46,207 bases of DNA from Gammaproteobacteria bacterium. GTDB taxonomy: Bacteria > Pseudomonadota > Gammaproteobacteria > DSM-16500. The stretch lies in NCBI GenBank assembly GCA_027459575.1, contig DAIDIB010000003.1, forward strand, positions 1 to 46,207. The letters are read 5' to 3'. A program made the translations under genes and the position numbers. Below are positions 17,484 to 25,111 of the stretch, piece after piece; the first letter of the stretch is position 1, and each line of letters begins with the position of its first letter. The notes below the pieces were generated by a model, which worked only from the letters and a program-made list of their open reading frames with translations, did no database searches and was not told the origin of the DNA.

Positions 17484-19013
17484 CTACAGCTTATATTTCT
17501 CACCGACTGATTTAATAAGTCTTGAATAACCCGAACCAGAATCTGAATCCGAAGATGATTCATCACCAAATATTTGACGAGCAATAATTTTATCCTGATC
17601 AGCTGTCGCTTCGATCGCATCAAAAAATCTGTCTTGTTCAACCTTTGGCTCAACAGTATCAAAAAACTTCAATCCTTTATATTCTTTTGAACCAAGCAGT
17701 GGCCGTCTTTCTTCGTCATTATCTTCCAGCACAATTTGTTCCAATCTGGCTATTCTCTCTTGCCTTTTAATTTGCTTAATCAGATTTTCTTCATGCAATT
17801 CGGTTGCCTGCCAGTTAGCGGCAAACAGCACTGAGGCAGTGGAAAAACCTGTTAATATTAATCCTGCTTTTACAGCGCCATTTGCAGGATCAATATTGGT
17901 TAAGTCTTTAAGTGCAAAAGGGAAGCTATTGAAATTAACCAAGCCTGTGAATGCGGCGTCAACTAATGATGCTACAAGAACAAGTGTTTTCAGTTTCAGC
18001 CAATAACTGGGAGGCGAAGCGGGTTCTTCAAGAGCTGGTTCCGCATGTTGCTGCGCTTGAAAAAATTTATTACGTAATTTGGTTCCTGTGTTAACGATTA
18101 GACTATAAAGGAACGGTAGTCTGCTAATCTCAGAAACCACCGCGCCGGATGTGGATATCAAGATTAGAAGTTTAGTTGTGGATGCCGATAATAGCGTTTT
18201 CAGAAACCCCATCATATTTTTATACCTGACAAAAGCATTACTGGTGTTGTAGTAAGTGCCGAAGACTGTGGAGATAAGATTCAGTAATCCCACGCAGGCA
18301 GTGGCGGCGATGGCGGGAGTGAATTTAGCATTGCCTTTTTGCACTTCCTTGATGACGCCGATGACATTGTTCATGGAGGTGGGAATGTTTAAGGATAAAG
18401 TAGCAACTGTATTTGAAACCGCAAAAAACAGCGCGAGAATTATTTCAACAACCACCCCAGTAGTCGACATGTCAACTGATGAGGTAAATAGCTGCAGAAA
18501 TAATTCATATAATTTCATTGAGCTAAAAACGGTATTAAGAAACATAAATGACAGTGAAACGTAGAGCATTATTCGTGTAAATATCAGCACGCCGTTCCAT
18601 TTTACGCCAAAGTCAGGAAGGACCCAGTTTGAAAACCAGCCGGGTGTTTCATCGGACAGGTCAAATAAATTCTCATCTTCTCCTGGGAGTTCAGGGACAT
18701 ATTTAACATCGCTATCAGGCTCGCTAAAATACCGAAAAATTGCGGTCATACGAGTTGCCAGGTTGACGATAACATTTGAAGAAACCGCGGCCAGTACAAT
18801 TGGAATTTTTAGACCTTGTGGCGCGATCGCAGTCGGGTTGCTTGTGTAGCTTTGATAAATCCTATCTGCGTTCGCTTCTGCGCTTTGTACTCCAGTGCCT
18901 GCCGACGAACCCACTCGACCAGCGGAAAATGTGGTAGCCCAACCGTATTTTTTAACCCAGTTGAACGTGCTGCGCGCAGCACCTTTGACTTTGTCATAGG
19001 CACGACTTAACAT
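17484..19013 (-). CDS. Multipass membrane protein with acidic dileucine motif, candidate effector
   Basis: I do not recognise this 509-residue protein. It has no signal peptide. Hydrophobic segments lie at about 70-90, 140-165, 185-205, 225-245, 255-275, 290-305 and 345-405, so it is probably a polytopic membrane protein. A charged cytosolic-type tail of about 100 residues follows, with a short helical K-Q-I-K-R-Q-E-R-I run and the sequence E-E-R-R-P-L-L (434-440), an acidic dileucine motif. The tail ends with a Ser/Asp stretch and then basic residues. GAGGGA lies 6 bp before the ATG. It is flanked by the exporter block and a REP pair, with no PmrA-like site upstream. A transmembrane Dot/Icm substrate placed in host vacuole membranes is one possibility; a bacterial inner-membrane protein is the alternative. 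Confidence 0.5.
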   Translation of the reverse strand: MLSRAYDKVKGAARSTFNWVKKYGWATTFSAGRVGSSAGTGVQSAEANADRIYQSYTSNPTAIAPQGLKIPIVLAAVSSNVIVNLATRMTAIFRYFSEPDSDVKYVPELPGEDENLFDLSDETPGWFSNWVLPDFGVKWNGVLIFTRIMLYVSLSFMFLNTVFSSMKLYELFLQLFTSSVDMSTTGVVVEIILALFFAVSNTVATLSLNIPTSMNNVIGVIKEVQKGNAKFTPAIAATACVGLLNLISTVFGTYYNTSNAFVRYKNMMGFLKTLLSASTTKLLILISTSGAVVSEISRLPFLYSLIVNTGTKLRNKFFQAQQHAEPALEEPASPPSYWLKLKTLVLVASLVDAAFTGLVNFNSFPFALKDLTNIDPANGAVKAGLILTGFSTASVLFAANWQATELHEENLIKQIKRQERIARLEQIVLEDNDEERRPLLGSKEYKGLKFFDTVEPKVEQDRFFDAIEATADQDKIIARQIFGDESSSDSDSGSGYSRLIKSVGEKYKL

Positions 19014-19031
19014 GGTTTTTCCCTCGTTTGT

Positions 19032-19058
19032 GTCGTCCCGGTGGAAACCGGGATCCAG
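19032..19058. repeat. REP-like 27-bp palindrome
   Basis: Another copy of the GTCGTCCCGG...CCGGGATCCAG element, with a G-T-G-G-A-A-A loop region. It lies 19 bp upstream of the preceding minus-strand start codon, so it is probably within that gene's leader or promoter. Confidence 0.85.
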
Positions 19059-19071
19059 TTATTATAATGTT

Positions 19072-19102
19072 CCCGGATGAAACTAAGAACGTTTCATCCG
19101 GG
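19072..19102. repeat. CCCGGATGAAAC palindrome (second repeat family)
   Basis: Arms of 12 bp, CCCGGATGAAAC and GTTTCATCCGGG, flank a 7-bp loop. It belongs to the same family as 38304-38399 and 40152-40186. It lies 6 bp past the stop of the APC permease gene and could serve as its 3'-end hairpin, although no clean T tract follows on the minus strand. Confidence 0.75.
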
Positions 19103-19108
19103 CTATAT

Positions 19109-20488
19109 TTATTTTATTTCTTTTTGTAATTTGCTGTTTTTTATGCCGTAGCAAAAATAAATCACCAATCCGAGCGCAGACCATATCACAAAGCGCATCC
19201 ACGTAACAAACGGTAACTGGGTCATCAGCCAGACACAGCTGATAACACCTAGTGCTGGAATTAATGGATTGAATGGTAATTTGAATGGTCGATGCAAATC
19301 AGGATGTGTGATGCGTAACACGCTAACGCCCATGCAAACAAAAGCAAATGCAGCCAGTGTGCCAATGTTTACTAATTCGGCCGCGCGATCAATAGGGGCG
19401 AAACCAGAAATAAGCGCGATCACCAAACCTGTTAACATGATGGAACGAACAGGTGTGTGTGTGCGCTCGTTAATTTTTTCCAGCGATTGTGGTAGCAGGC
19501 CATCGCGTCCCATCGCCAGACAAATTCGAGTCAAGCCGTAGTACATCACTAAAATAACTGTCGTCAAACCGGCGATCGCACCGGCTGCGATGATTCCCGC
19601 GCCAAAGCGATAACCTAAATTAAGTAAAGCATCTGCCACAGGTGAACGCACATCGAGTGTTGTGTAAGGCGCGATGCCAGTTAACAAGCCAGATACAACA
19701 ATGTAAATCAGCGTGCAAATTGCGAGTGAAACGATTATACCAATAGGAATATTTCGCTTAGGATTGATGGTTTCTTCCACCGCGCAGGAGAGTGCGTCAA
19801 AACCAATGTAGGCGAAAAAGACTAATCCAGCGCCTTCCATCACGCCTGTCCAGCCGAACGGCATAAAAGGTATCCAGTTTTCTATGCGCACATTGAATGA
19901 AGCAACAAAAATGAAAACGCCTACGGTAATCAGCTTGATAAACACGACAATATTATTAAAGCGCGCGCTGTGCCTCATACCAATGATGAGAATAGCGGCG
20001 ATCAACACAATAATGCCAGACGCTAATACATTCATAATGCCACCGTTAAATGGCGTGCGCGTGATGACTTCTGGCAAGTGTATCCCCGCCGCGTCAAATA
20101 AATTGACGACATAACCCGACCAGCCGATCGCGACCGTCGCGACACTCATGGCGTATTCCAGAATCAGGTTCCAGCCTATGATCCACGCGACTATTTCGCC
20201 GAGCGCGGCGTAGGCAAATGTGTAAGCACTGCCTGTTCCGCCCACGCTGGACGCGAGTTCCGCGTAAGCGAGCGCCGCGAACATGGAAGCGATTCCCGCG
20301 AAGATATAGGAGATGACGATAGCAGGGCCTGCCTTGGTGGCGGCGGCGACACCCGTTAATACAAACACACCAGCGCCAATGATGGCGCCGATGCCCATTA
20401 AAGTGAGATCAAAGCCGGTTAACGTTTGACGCAATGATGACGGAGCGGCGTGGCTAATTTCTTTTGTTCTTAGCAATCGTCGTAGCAT
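19109..20488 (-). CDS. APC-family cationic amino-acid permease
   Basis: The 459-residue transporter has about 12 membrane segments and the APC/CAT signature at its start: G-I-G-A-I-I-G-A-G-V-F-V-L-T-G near 36-50, then A-G-P-A-I-V-I-S-Y and A-E-L-A-S-S-V-G-G-T-G-S-A-Y. It also has F-F-A-Y-I-G-F-D-A in segment 6, as in YfnA and eukaryotic CAT proteins. Such carriers bring in amino acids such as lysine, arginine or branched residues by proton symport; the exact substrate is not readable. Intracellular bacteria often have many of these. The ATG is preceded on the minus strand by a tandem CCTTAACGAG repeat rather than a good ribosome site. It stands alone between repeats and the DUF1284 gene. Confidence 0.85.
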   Translation of the reverse strand: MLRRLLRTKEISHAAPSSLRQTLTGFDLTLMGIGAIIGAGVFVLTGVAAATKAGPAIVISYIFAGIASMFAALAYAELASSVGGTGSAYTFAYAALGEIVAWIIGWNLILEYAMSVATVAIGWSGYVVNLFDAAGIHLPEVITRTPFNGGIMNVLASGIIVLIAAILIIGMRHSARFNNIVVFIKLITVGVFIFVASFNVRIENWIPFMPFGWTGVMEGAGLVFFAYIGFDALSCAVEETINPKRNIPIGIIVSLAICTLIYIVVSGLLTGIAPYTTLDVRSPVADALLNLGYRFGAGIIAAGAIAGLTTVILVMYYGLTRICLAMGRDGLLPQSLEKINERTHTPVRSIMLTGLVIALISGFAPIDRAAELVNIGTLAAFAFVCMGVSVLRITHPDLHRPFKLPFNPLIPALGVISCVWLMTQLPFVTWMRFVIWSALGLVIYFCYGIKNSKLQKEIK

Positions 20489-20533
20489 ATCGTTAAGGCT
20501 CGTTAAGGTATGGTTACATATTAACCTACTTGA

Positions 20534-20938
20534 CTACTTTATGCCAGAAGATCGCAAAACAGACTCACAAATGCCAGAGGCCTTCCATTCGCAGCCTTGA
20601 CAAATTTTATTAAATTTTTCAATAGTTAACTTGTCCGACATCACTTGCTTATAATTTGACCATGTGATTGTGGTGTCGGCTGTGAGCCCGAAAAGTTCAC
20701 CATGCGCCGCATCCAGGTGTCTGACCTTGGCTTCACTTTCGCATGCCAAGTCGCGCTTGTGAGGGCAGGGGCCGCATATATCGTCTGTGTTGGCAGCAAT
20801 TGTGATGGGTTCATGGTCGCCATCAGGACTATTTAAGCTGGCCATGATGGCATTGAAGTTGCGTATAAACTTCTTGGAATAACCCGCGCCTTGAAAGCAG
20901 AACGCACATAAAAAATGGTGCGGTCTAAAACTCCTCAT
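20534..20938 (-). CDS. DUF1284 cysteine-rich protein
   Basis: The protein starts R-S-F-R-P-H-H-F-L-C and keeps the DUF1284 pattern: G-Y-S-K-K-F, D-D-I-C-G-P-C-P-H, a third Cys, and C-Q-G-C-E-W plus a final Cys. The cysteines suggest an iron-sulfur or zinc site; function is unknown in the family. The ATG at 20938 overlaps the bioY stop (TGATG), giving 134 residues and coupled translation. An upstream in-frame GTG at 20953 is less likely. Linkage to the biotin transporter is interesting because biotin synthase needs iron-sulfur clusters, but that link is speculation. Confidence 0.82.
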   Translation of the reverse strand: MRSFRPHHFLCAFCFQGAGYSKKFIRNFNAIMASLNSPDGDHEPITIAANTDDICGPCPHKRDLACESEAKVRHLDAAHGELFGLTADTTITWSNYKQVMSDKLTIEKFNKICQGCEWKASGICESVLRSSGIK

Positions 20939-21507
20939 CAGCTTTTTGTCCACAGACGTGGTATCATGATGCTGACCGCCACGAGTTTCATCAGTTCAGA
21001 GGCGACGAATGGCAGCAAGCCAACTGTTACGGCATTTTGCCAGCCAACAAATTGCGAGAGCTGTGACAAGCCGAATGCAAAAATAACCGTGACACCAAGA
21101 CAGGCAGCGATAAAGCTCAGGAAAATATTTTTGGCGAATCCAATTTTTGCCAGATAACCGCTGATGAACGCGGCGGGAACAAAACCAATGAGATAACCGC
21201 CGGTTGGGCCAACCAGTACATGAGGGCCTGCGCTGAAGTCTACAAATACCGGCATACAGCAAATGCCCGCGACCAGATACGTCAGCACAATATACGCGCC
21301 ATAGCGCGGACCATAAGCCATGCCAAGCATAATCACCGTGGCGCTCTGGAAAGTCAGCGGCACAGGTTTTAACGGTACGCTAATTTGCGATGCGAATGCC
21401 AGTACCAACACACCCGCCAGACCTAAAATAATCTTGCGTAGCGTAGAGTCTTCGTTAGTCAGAACGACGTTTTGCAGGGTGGTCGATAGGGGGAGTGAAT
21501 AGCTCAT
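20938..21507 (-). CDS. bioY: Biotin transporter BioY (ECF S-component)
   Basis: The 189-residue membrane protein has six hydrophobic segments and the BioY signature region (R-Y-G-A-Y-I-V-L-T-Y-L, then G-P-T-G-G-Y-L-I-G-F). BioY binds biotin in the inner membrane and works alone or with an EcfAT energising module; no ecfA or ecfT gene is nearby, so this is a solitary type here. GAGGAAG lies just upstream of the ATG. The stop overlaps the DUF1284 start. Biotin uptake would serve acetyl-CoA carboxylase and the methylcrotonyl-CoA carboxylase encoded at 7.6 kb, and suggests the organism can live on host biotin. No BirA-type operator was identified in the 160-bp gap upstream. Confidence 0.9.
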   Translation of the reverse strand: MSYSLPLSTTLQNVVLTNEDSTLRKIILGLAGVLVLAFASQISVPLKPVPLTFQSATVIMLGMAYGPRYGAYIVLTYLVAGICCMPVFVDFSAGPHVLVGPTGGYLIGFVPAAFISGYLAKIGFAKNIFLSFIAACLGVTVIFAFGLSQLSQFVGWQNAVTVGLLPFVASELMKLVAVSIMIPRLWTKS

Positions 21508-21581
21508 GACTTCCTCAGTTGGTTAATTGACTTCACAATCATAAAACGGAGCCGCTCGCGTAGGCAAGCGGTATGGTGTTC

Positions 21582-21606
21582 GGGTCGACTCCATCGGGGA
21601 TAACGT
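21582..21606. repeat. Partial copy of the GGGTCAACTCCATCGG block
   Basis: GGGTCGACTCCATCGGGGA here resembles the block at 4927-4964 and the one at 24646, after which the sequence diverges. It is preceded by an imperfect palindrome around GCCGCT...AGCGG (21551-21571). It occupies the gap between bioY and the ETF-QO gene. Confidence 0.45.
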
Positions 21607-21667
21607 TTAATATAATTTTTAAAGTCATCCGGTGTGACTGAGGAAGACGTCGGGGGTCAAGTCTCAT

Positions 21668-23380
21668 CTACATCATCTCATACTGTGGGCCACTGCCCCC
21701 TTCAGATGGTGTCCAAGTAATATTTTGCGTGGGGTCTTTGATGTCGCAGGCTTTGCAATGTATGCAATTACCGCCATTGATCATGAGGCGAGGTTCATTT
21801 TTCTCGTTACGCAATATTTCATAAACACCAGCCGGACAATAACGCGATTCAGGTGAGGCATATTCATCCAGATTCACCACAATAGGCACGCGATGACGAT
21901 CTTTTAATTTTAGGTGATAAGGTTGATCTTCGGTGTATTGCACATTGGCCAAATACACTGATGTGGGTAAATCAAATGTTACGACACCATCATGCTTGGG
22001 ATAAGAAATTTTTTTATTGTTAGCAGCTTTTGTTAAAGAGTCGTGATCAGATATTTTGTGATGGAAAGTCCAGGGAGCGTGTCCGCGGAAAATATAAGTG
22101 TCAATGGCGCAATAGGCGAGTCCTGGCCATAATCCCCAACGTAGGGCAGGGCGAATGTTTCTAACTTTGTATAAATCGTTCCAGAGCCAGCAATTTTTAA
22201 TTTGTTCGGGATAACTTATACATTCCTGGATCCCGGCTGGAGCCTGCCCCCAAATGCTTTTGTCGGGGACCGGGACGACTTCAGTAGTATTTGTCGGGGC
22301 GACATCAGTGGTATTTGTTGTGACGAGCATTGAGAAAATCGCTTCAGCAGCCACCATCCCAGATTTCATGGCATTATGAATACCCTTAATTTTCGCGACA
22401 TTTAAAAAGCCTGCCGCGTCTCCCACAATCACACCGCCTGGAAAAGTTAATTTAGGAAGAGATTGTATGCCACCTTCAATTAAGCTACGCGCGCCGTAGG
22501 CGATGCGACGACTTTTTTCCAACAATGGCCGCATACTGGGATGTGTTTTGAAGCGCTGAAATTCTTCGTATGGGTTCATGTACGGATTGTGATAATCAAG
22601 ACCAATGACAAAACCGATGGATAATAAATTATTTCCAAAGTGATAGGCGAACGTGCCACCATACGTTTTGTTATCCAGCGGCCAGCCTACTGAGTGCGAC
22701 ACCTTACCTGCCTGATGCAACTCAGCTGGTAGTTCCCATAATTCTTTAATGCCCAGGCCATAGGTTTGTGGATCAGCGTCTTTATTCAAGTTATAGCGCT
22801 GCATTAAAACTTTGGTTAATGAGCCGCGACAGCCTTCTGCCAAGATAATTTGTTTTGCGCGTAATTCCATACCGGGTTGATAGTTCGCCTTGTGCTCTCC
22901 CAAACGATCAACGCCTTTATCGCCAGTGATGACACCGACAACACGATCGCCGTCAAAAATAGCTTCCGTCGCTGCAAAACCTGGAAAAACATTCACGCCT
23001 AAACTTTCGGCCTGTTCCGCTAAAAACCGGCAAAGCTGGCCGAGGCTAATAATATAATTGCCGTGATTGCGCATCTGAGGCGGTGTTGGCAGCCGCAAGA
23101 GCTTTTTTTCTGTCAGTAAGTTAAATTCATCGTGCGTCACTGGCGTGTGCATTGGCGGATTTTTTTGCTGCCAGTCGGGTAGTAATTCATCCAAGGCGCG
23201 CGGTTCAAGCACCGCGCCAGATAAAATGTGCGCGCCTACATTATCGCCTTTGTCGATGATGCAAATATTTAACGCCACGTTATTTTTTAAGCCAAGTTGT
23301 GCTAAACGAATGCCAGCAGCTAAGCCTGATGGTCCCGCGCCAACAATCACCACATCAAAATCCATGTATTCACGCGTCAT
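21668..23380 (-). CDS. Electron transfer flavoprotein-ubiquinone oxidoreductase (ETF-QO)
   Basis: The enzyme (570 aa from ATG 23380) re-oxidises reduced ETF and passes electrons to ubiquinone at the inner membrane. It has the N-terminal FAD motif V-I-V-G-A-G-P-S-G-L-A-A-G, the G-G-V-I-V-G-D-A-A-G-F-L-N segment, and a C-terminal 4Fe-4S site with N-C-I-H-C-K-A-C-D-I-K plus an upstream C-P-A-G-V-Y-E. I chose 23380 because it overlaps the thiolase stop as ATGA, with GGAG upstream; the upstream extension to 23425 has no support. Residues about 352-385 are an insert not usual in the family: a tandem T-N-T-T-D/E-V repeat and then 18 codons made by a REP palindrome. It is coupled to thiolase in one operon and works with etfBA at 38.4 kb. 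Confidence 0.92.
   Translation of the reverse strand: MTREYMDFDVVIVGAGPSGLAAGIRLAQLGLKNNVALNICIIDKGDNVGAHILSGAVLEPRALDELLPDWQQKNPPMHTPVTHDEFNLLTEKKLLRLPTPPQMRNHGNYIISLGQLCRFLAEQAESLGVNVFPGFAATEAIFDGDRVVGVITGDKGVDRLGEHKANYQPGMELRAKQIILAEGCRGSLTKVLMQRYNLNKDADPQTYGLGIKELWELPAELHQAGKVSHSVGWPLDNKTYGGTFAYHFGNNLLSIGFVIGLDYHNPYMNPYEEFQRFKTHPSMRPLLEKSRRIAYGARSLIEGGIQSLPKLTFPGGVIVGDAAGFLNVAKIKGIHNAMKSGMVAAEAIFSMLVTTNTTDVAPTNTTEVVPVPDKSIWGQAPAGIQECISYPEQIKNCWLWNDLYKVRNIRPALRWGLWPGLAYCAIDTYIFRGHAPWTFHHKISDHDSLTKAANNKKISYPKHDGVVTFDLPTSVYLANVQYTEDQPYHLKLKDRHRVPIVVNLDEYASPESRYCPAGVYEILRNEKNEPRLMINGGNCIHCKACDIKDPTQNITWTPSEGGSGPQYEMM
22226..22279. repeat. REP-like palindrome inserted in frame inside the ETF-QO gene
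   Basis: On the plus strand the outer parts read CTGGATCCCGG (22226-22236) and CCGGGACGAC (22270-22279), the same ends as the dispersed 27-bp palindrome, but with a longer centre, 54 bp in total. The length is a multiple of three and the gene stays open, encoding V-V-P...A-G-I-Q. A short tandem duplication follows at 22280-22325. Confidence 0.8.
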
Positions 23381-24561
23381 AGTAACTCCACCGCGATAGC
23401 TGTTGCTTCTCCGCCACCGATGCAAAGTGTCGCGATGCCGCGCTTCAAACCGTTCGTTTGCAGCGCATTAAGCAACGTGACGATAATTCGTGCGCCTGTC
23501 GCGCCGATAGGATGACCAAGCGCCACACCGCCGCCATACACATTGACTTTTTCGTGCGGAATTTTTAATTCATGCATGAAAGCAAGCGCGACCACAGCAA
23601 ACGCTTCATTCACTTCAAACAAATCCACATCCTCAATTTTCCAGTTTAATTTTGCCATCAACTTGTCAGTGGCATCAATGGGCGCGGTGGTAAATTCCGC
23701 CGGAGCTTTCGCGCTTGACGCATGCGCGATAATTTTCGCGACTGGCGTTAAGCCACGTTTTTTTGCTTCTGATAAACGCATCATCACTAGCGCCGCCGCG
23801 CCATCCGCGATGGAGCTGGAATTACCTGCCGTCACGGTACCATCTTTAGCAAAAGCTGCTTTCAGCGTGGGAATTTTTTCATAATTTACACTAAAAGGAC
23901 GTTCGTCTTTATTGATGATCACTTCACCTTGTTTGGTTTGTGTGATGATCGGAACAATTTCATTGGCAAACAGACCTTCACGCGTGGCATATTGCGCGCG
24001 CTCGAAGGAACTTATGGAATACTCATCTTGCTGGTGACGCGTGAAGCCGAATTTTTTCACGCATTGTTCGGCGAAATTTCCCATGGGTTGTCCAGCATCG
24101 TAGGCATCTTCCAGACCATCCAGCGCCATGTGATCGTAAATTTCGCTTTTACCGTATCGATAACCTTGTCTCGCTTTTAATAATAAATAAGGGGCGTTGG
24201 TCATGCTTTCCATGCCGCCGCCTACCGTAATATCGATTGTGCCAGCAAGCATCATGTCGTGCAGTAACATCACGGCTTTCATGCCAGAACCGCAGACTTT
24301 ATTTATCGTCGTGCAAGGGGTGCTATTGGGAATGCCAGCACGCAATGCGGCTTGTCGCGCTGGTGCTTGTCCTTGTCCAGCGGGCAGCACACAGCCCATG
24401 ATGACTTCGTGTATATCCGATGTTTGTAAACCAGAACGTTCGACGGCTGCTTTAATGGCAAAGGCGCCCAGTTGATTGCCGGAGAATTCTTTTAGCTCGC
24501 CGAGTAAATTGCCGATGGGGGTTCGGGCATAACTGACAATCACGATGGGGTCTTGCTGCAT
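23377..24561 (-). CDS. Acetyl-CoA C-acetyltransferase (thiolase)
   Basis: The 394-residue biosynthetic/degradative thiolase has the acylated Cys90 in I-N-K-V-C-G-S-G-M, His350 in V-A-L-G-H-P-I-G-A-T-G-A-R and Cys380 in L-C-I-G-G-G, the full catalytic set. The size and N-terminus (R-T-P-I-G) favour the AtoB/PhaA acetoacetyl-CoA type. It converts acetoacetyl-CoA to two acetyl-CoA or the reverse, finishing leucine or fatty-acid breakdown, or starting polyhydroxybutyrate synthesis. It is translated just before ETF-QO with a 4-bp overlap, a combination that points to degradation. AAGGAC precedes the ATG. The upstream 198-bp gap holds repeats. Confidence 0.92.
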   Translation of the reverse strand: MQQDPIVIVSYARTPIGNLLGELKEFSGNQLGAFAIKAAVERSGLQTSDIHEVIMGCVLPAGQGQAPARQAALRAGIPNSTPCTTINKVCGSGMKAVMLLHDMMLAGTIDITVGGGMESMTNAPYLLLKARQGYRYGKSEIYDHMALDGLEDAYDAGQPMGNFAEQCVKKFGFTRHQQDEYSISSFERAQYATREGLFANEIVPIITQTKQGEVIINKDERPFSVNYEKIPTLKAAFAKDGTVTAGNSSSIADGAAALVMMRLSEAKKRGLTPVAKIIAHASSAKAPAEFTTAPIDATDKLMAKLNWKIEDVDLFEVNEAFAVVALAFMHELKIPHEKVNVYGGGVALGHPIGATGARIIVTLLNALQTNGLKRGIATLCIGGGEATAIAVELL

Positions 24562-24645
24562 GCTAACGTCCTTAATTTTAACTTGGAGGTTAGTCTATGC
24601 AGGGTTGGTGATTTTCTCAAGCTTAATGTGTCATGGTCAACTTCA

Positions 24646-24723
24646 TCGGTGATACGGTAACCACGTCCCGGTAGGTCTGTTTTTTTTCTTGCTGCGCTGC
24701 GAAAAAGAAACAGAGCCTCCCGG
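24646..24723. repeat. Repeat block plus 56-bp imperfect palindrome
   Basis: GGTCAACTTCATCGGTGATA (24646-24665) is a third copy of the block seen at 4927. It runs into a long hairpin at 24668-24723 whose arms are CCGGTAGGTCTGTTT and AAACAGAGCCTCCCGG with one base of slippage. A T-run lies within the left arm. On the minus strand, where thiolase is transcribed, this sits upstream of the gene, so it is not that gene's terminator. Confidence 0.55.
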
Positions 24724-24759
24724 TTCGCCGTTCAATACCAGTGAATGTTAGACAAGCAA

Positions 24760-24957
24760 TTATTTATTTATCCGATCATCCAGCTTCTCATCCTGCGACT
24801 TGTCATGTTTAAGCATAGCCTGGATTTTTTCGAGGTCAGCGGGGCTCACTTCGAAGCCAGCGTGCTTTAAGGCTACGACCGGATTTTTTTTGAACTCTTC
24901 ACGAAAGGCGAGGTTATTTTGCCATTCGCTAAAAATTTCATTCAGGTTAGTAGTCAT
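24760..24957 (-). CDS. Small protein resembling a RiPP leader peptide (65 aa)
   Basis: The 65-residue product reads like the leader half of ribosomal peptide natural products: E-W-Q-N-N-L-A-F-R-E-E-F then K-K-N-P-V-V-A-L-K and H-A-G-F-E-V-S-P-A-D-L-E-K-I. The spacing F-R-x-x-F-x-x-N-P-x-x-A-L-x-x-A-G-F-x-(V/L)-S-P-x-(D/E)-L is shared with Nif11, NHLP and Franean-type leaders. The last 17 residues (K-H-D-K-S-Q-D-E-K-L-D-D...) are highly charged, with no Cys and a single Ser, so they do not look like a modified core. The ribosome site before ATG 24957 is weak. It lies divergent from the gene at 25112 and 2.5 kb from a protein carrying a PqqD-like (leader-recognising) domain. It may instead be a stand-alone helical protein. 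Confidence 0.5.
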   Translation of the reverse strand: MTTNLNEIFSEWQNNLAFREEFKKNPVVALKHAGFEVSPADLEKIQAMLKHDKSQDEKLDDRINK

Positions 24958-25042
24958 AAATTCACTATAACATATCTTTTATATACAGATGTTGGCCATA
25001 TAATTTAAAAATGTTCAATATGTGATAACCAACTCGCTTACA

Positions 25043-25059
25043 CTTAAGATTTCCTTAAT
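25043..25059 (+). promoter_or_regulatory. PmrA-box-like direct repeat CTTAAG-N5-CTTAAT
   Basis: The half sites TTAAG and TTAAT start 11 bp apart and each is preceded by C, matching YTTAAK-N5-YTTAAK at every defined position. It lies 53 bp upstream of ATG 25112. CATAAT at 25076-25081 is a possible -10. It also lies 86 bp upstream of the divergent leader-like gene. Confidence 0.6.
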
Positions 25060-25111
25060 TATAAATGAATAAACTCATAATATTAGGAGTAAAAAAGGCG
25101 AGGATAGCTAC

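Noticed and set aside
20491-20507. Tandem CTTAAC repeat (CTTAAC-N4-CTTAAC on the minus strand) at the start of the APC permease gene, considered as a PmrA box
   Set aside because: TTAA cores are 10 bp apart rather than 11, end in C instead of G/T, and abut the start codon, leaving no room for a promoter.
21607-21622. TTAA...TTAA pair in the bioY/ETF-QO gap as a PmrA box
   Set aside because: Spacing is 12 bp and it lies downstream of bioY, not upstream of a gene on either strand.
21508-21667. Biotin- or ETF-related riboswitch upstream of bioY or downstream of it
   Set aside because: No conserved aptamer pattern was recognisable; the gap contains repeat remnants.
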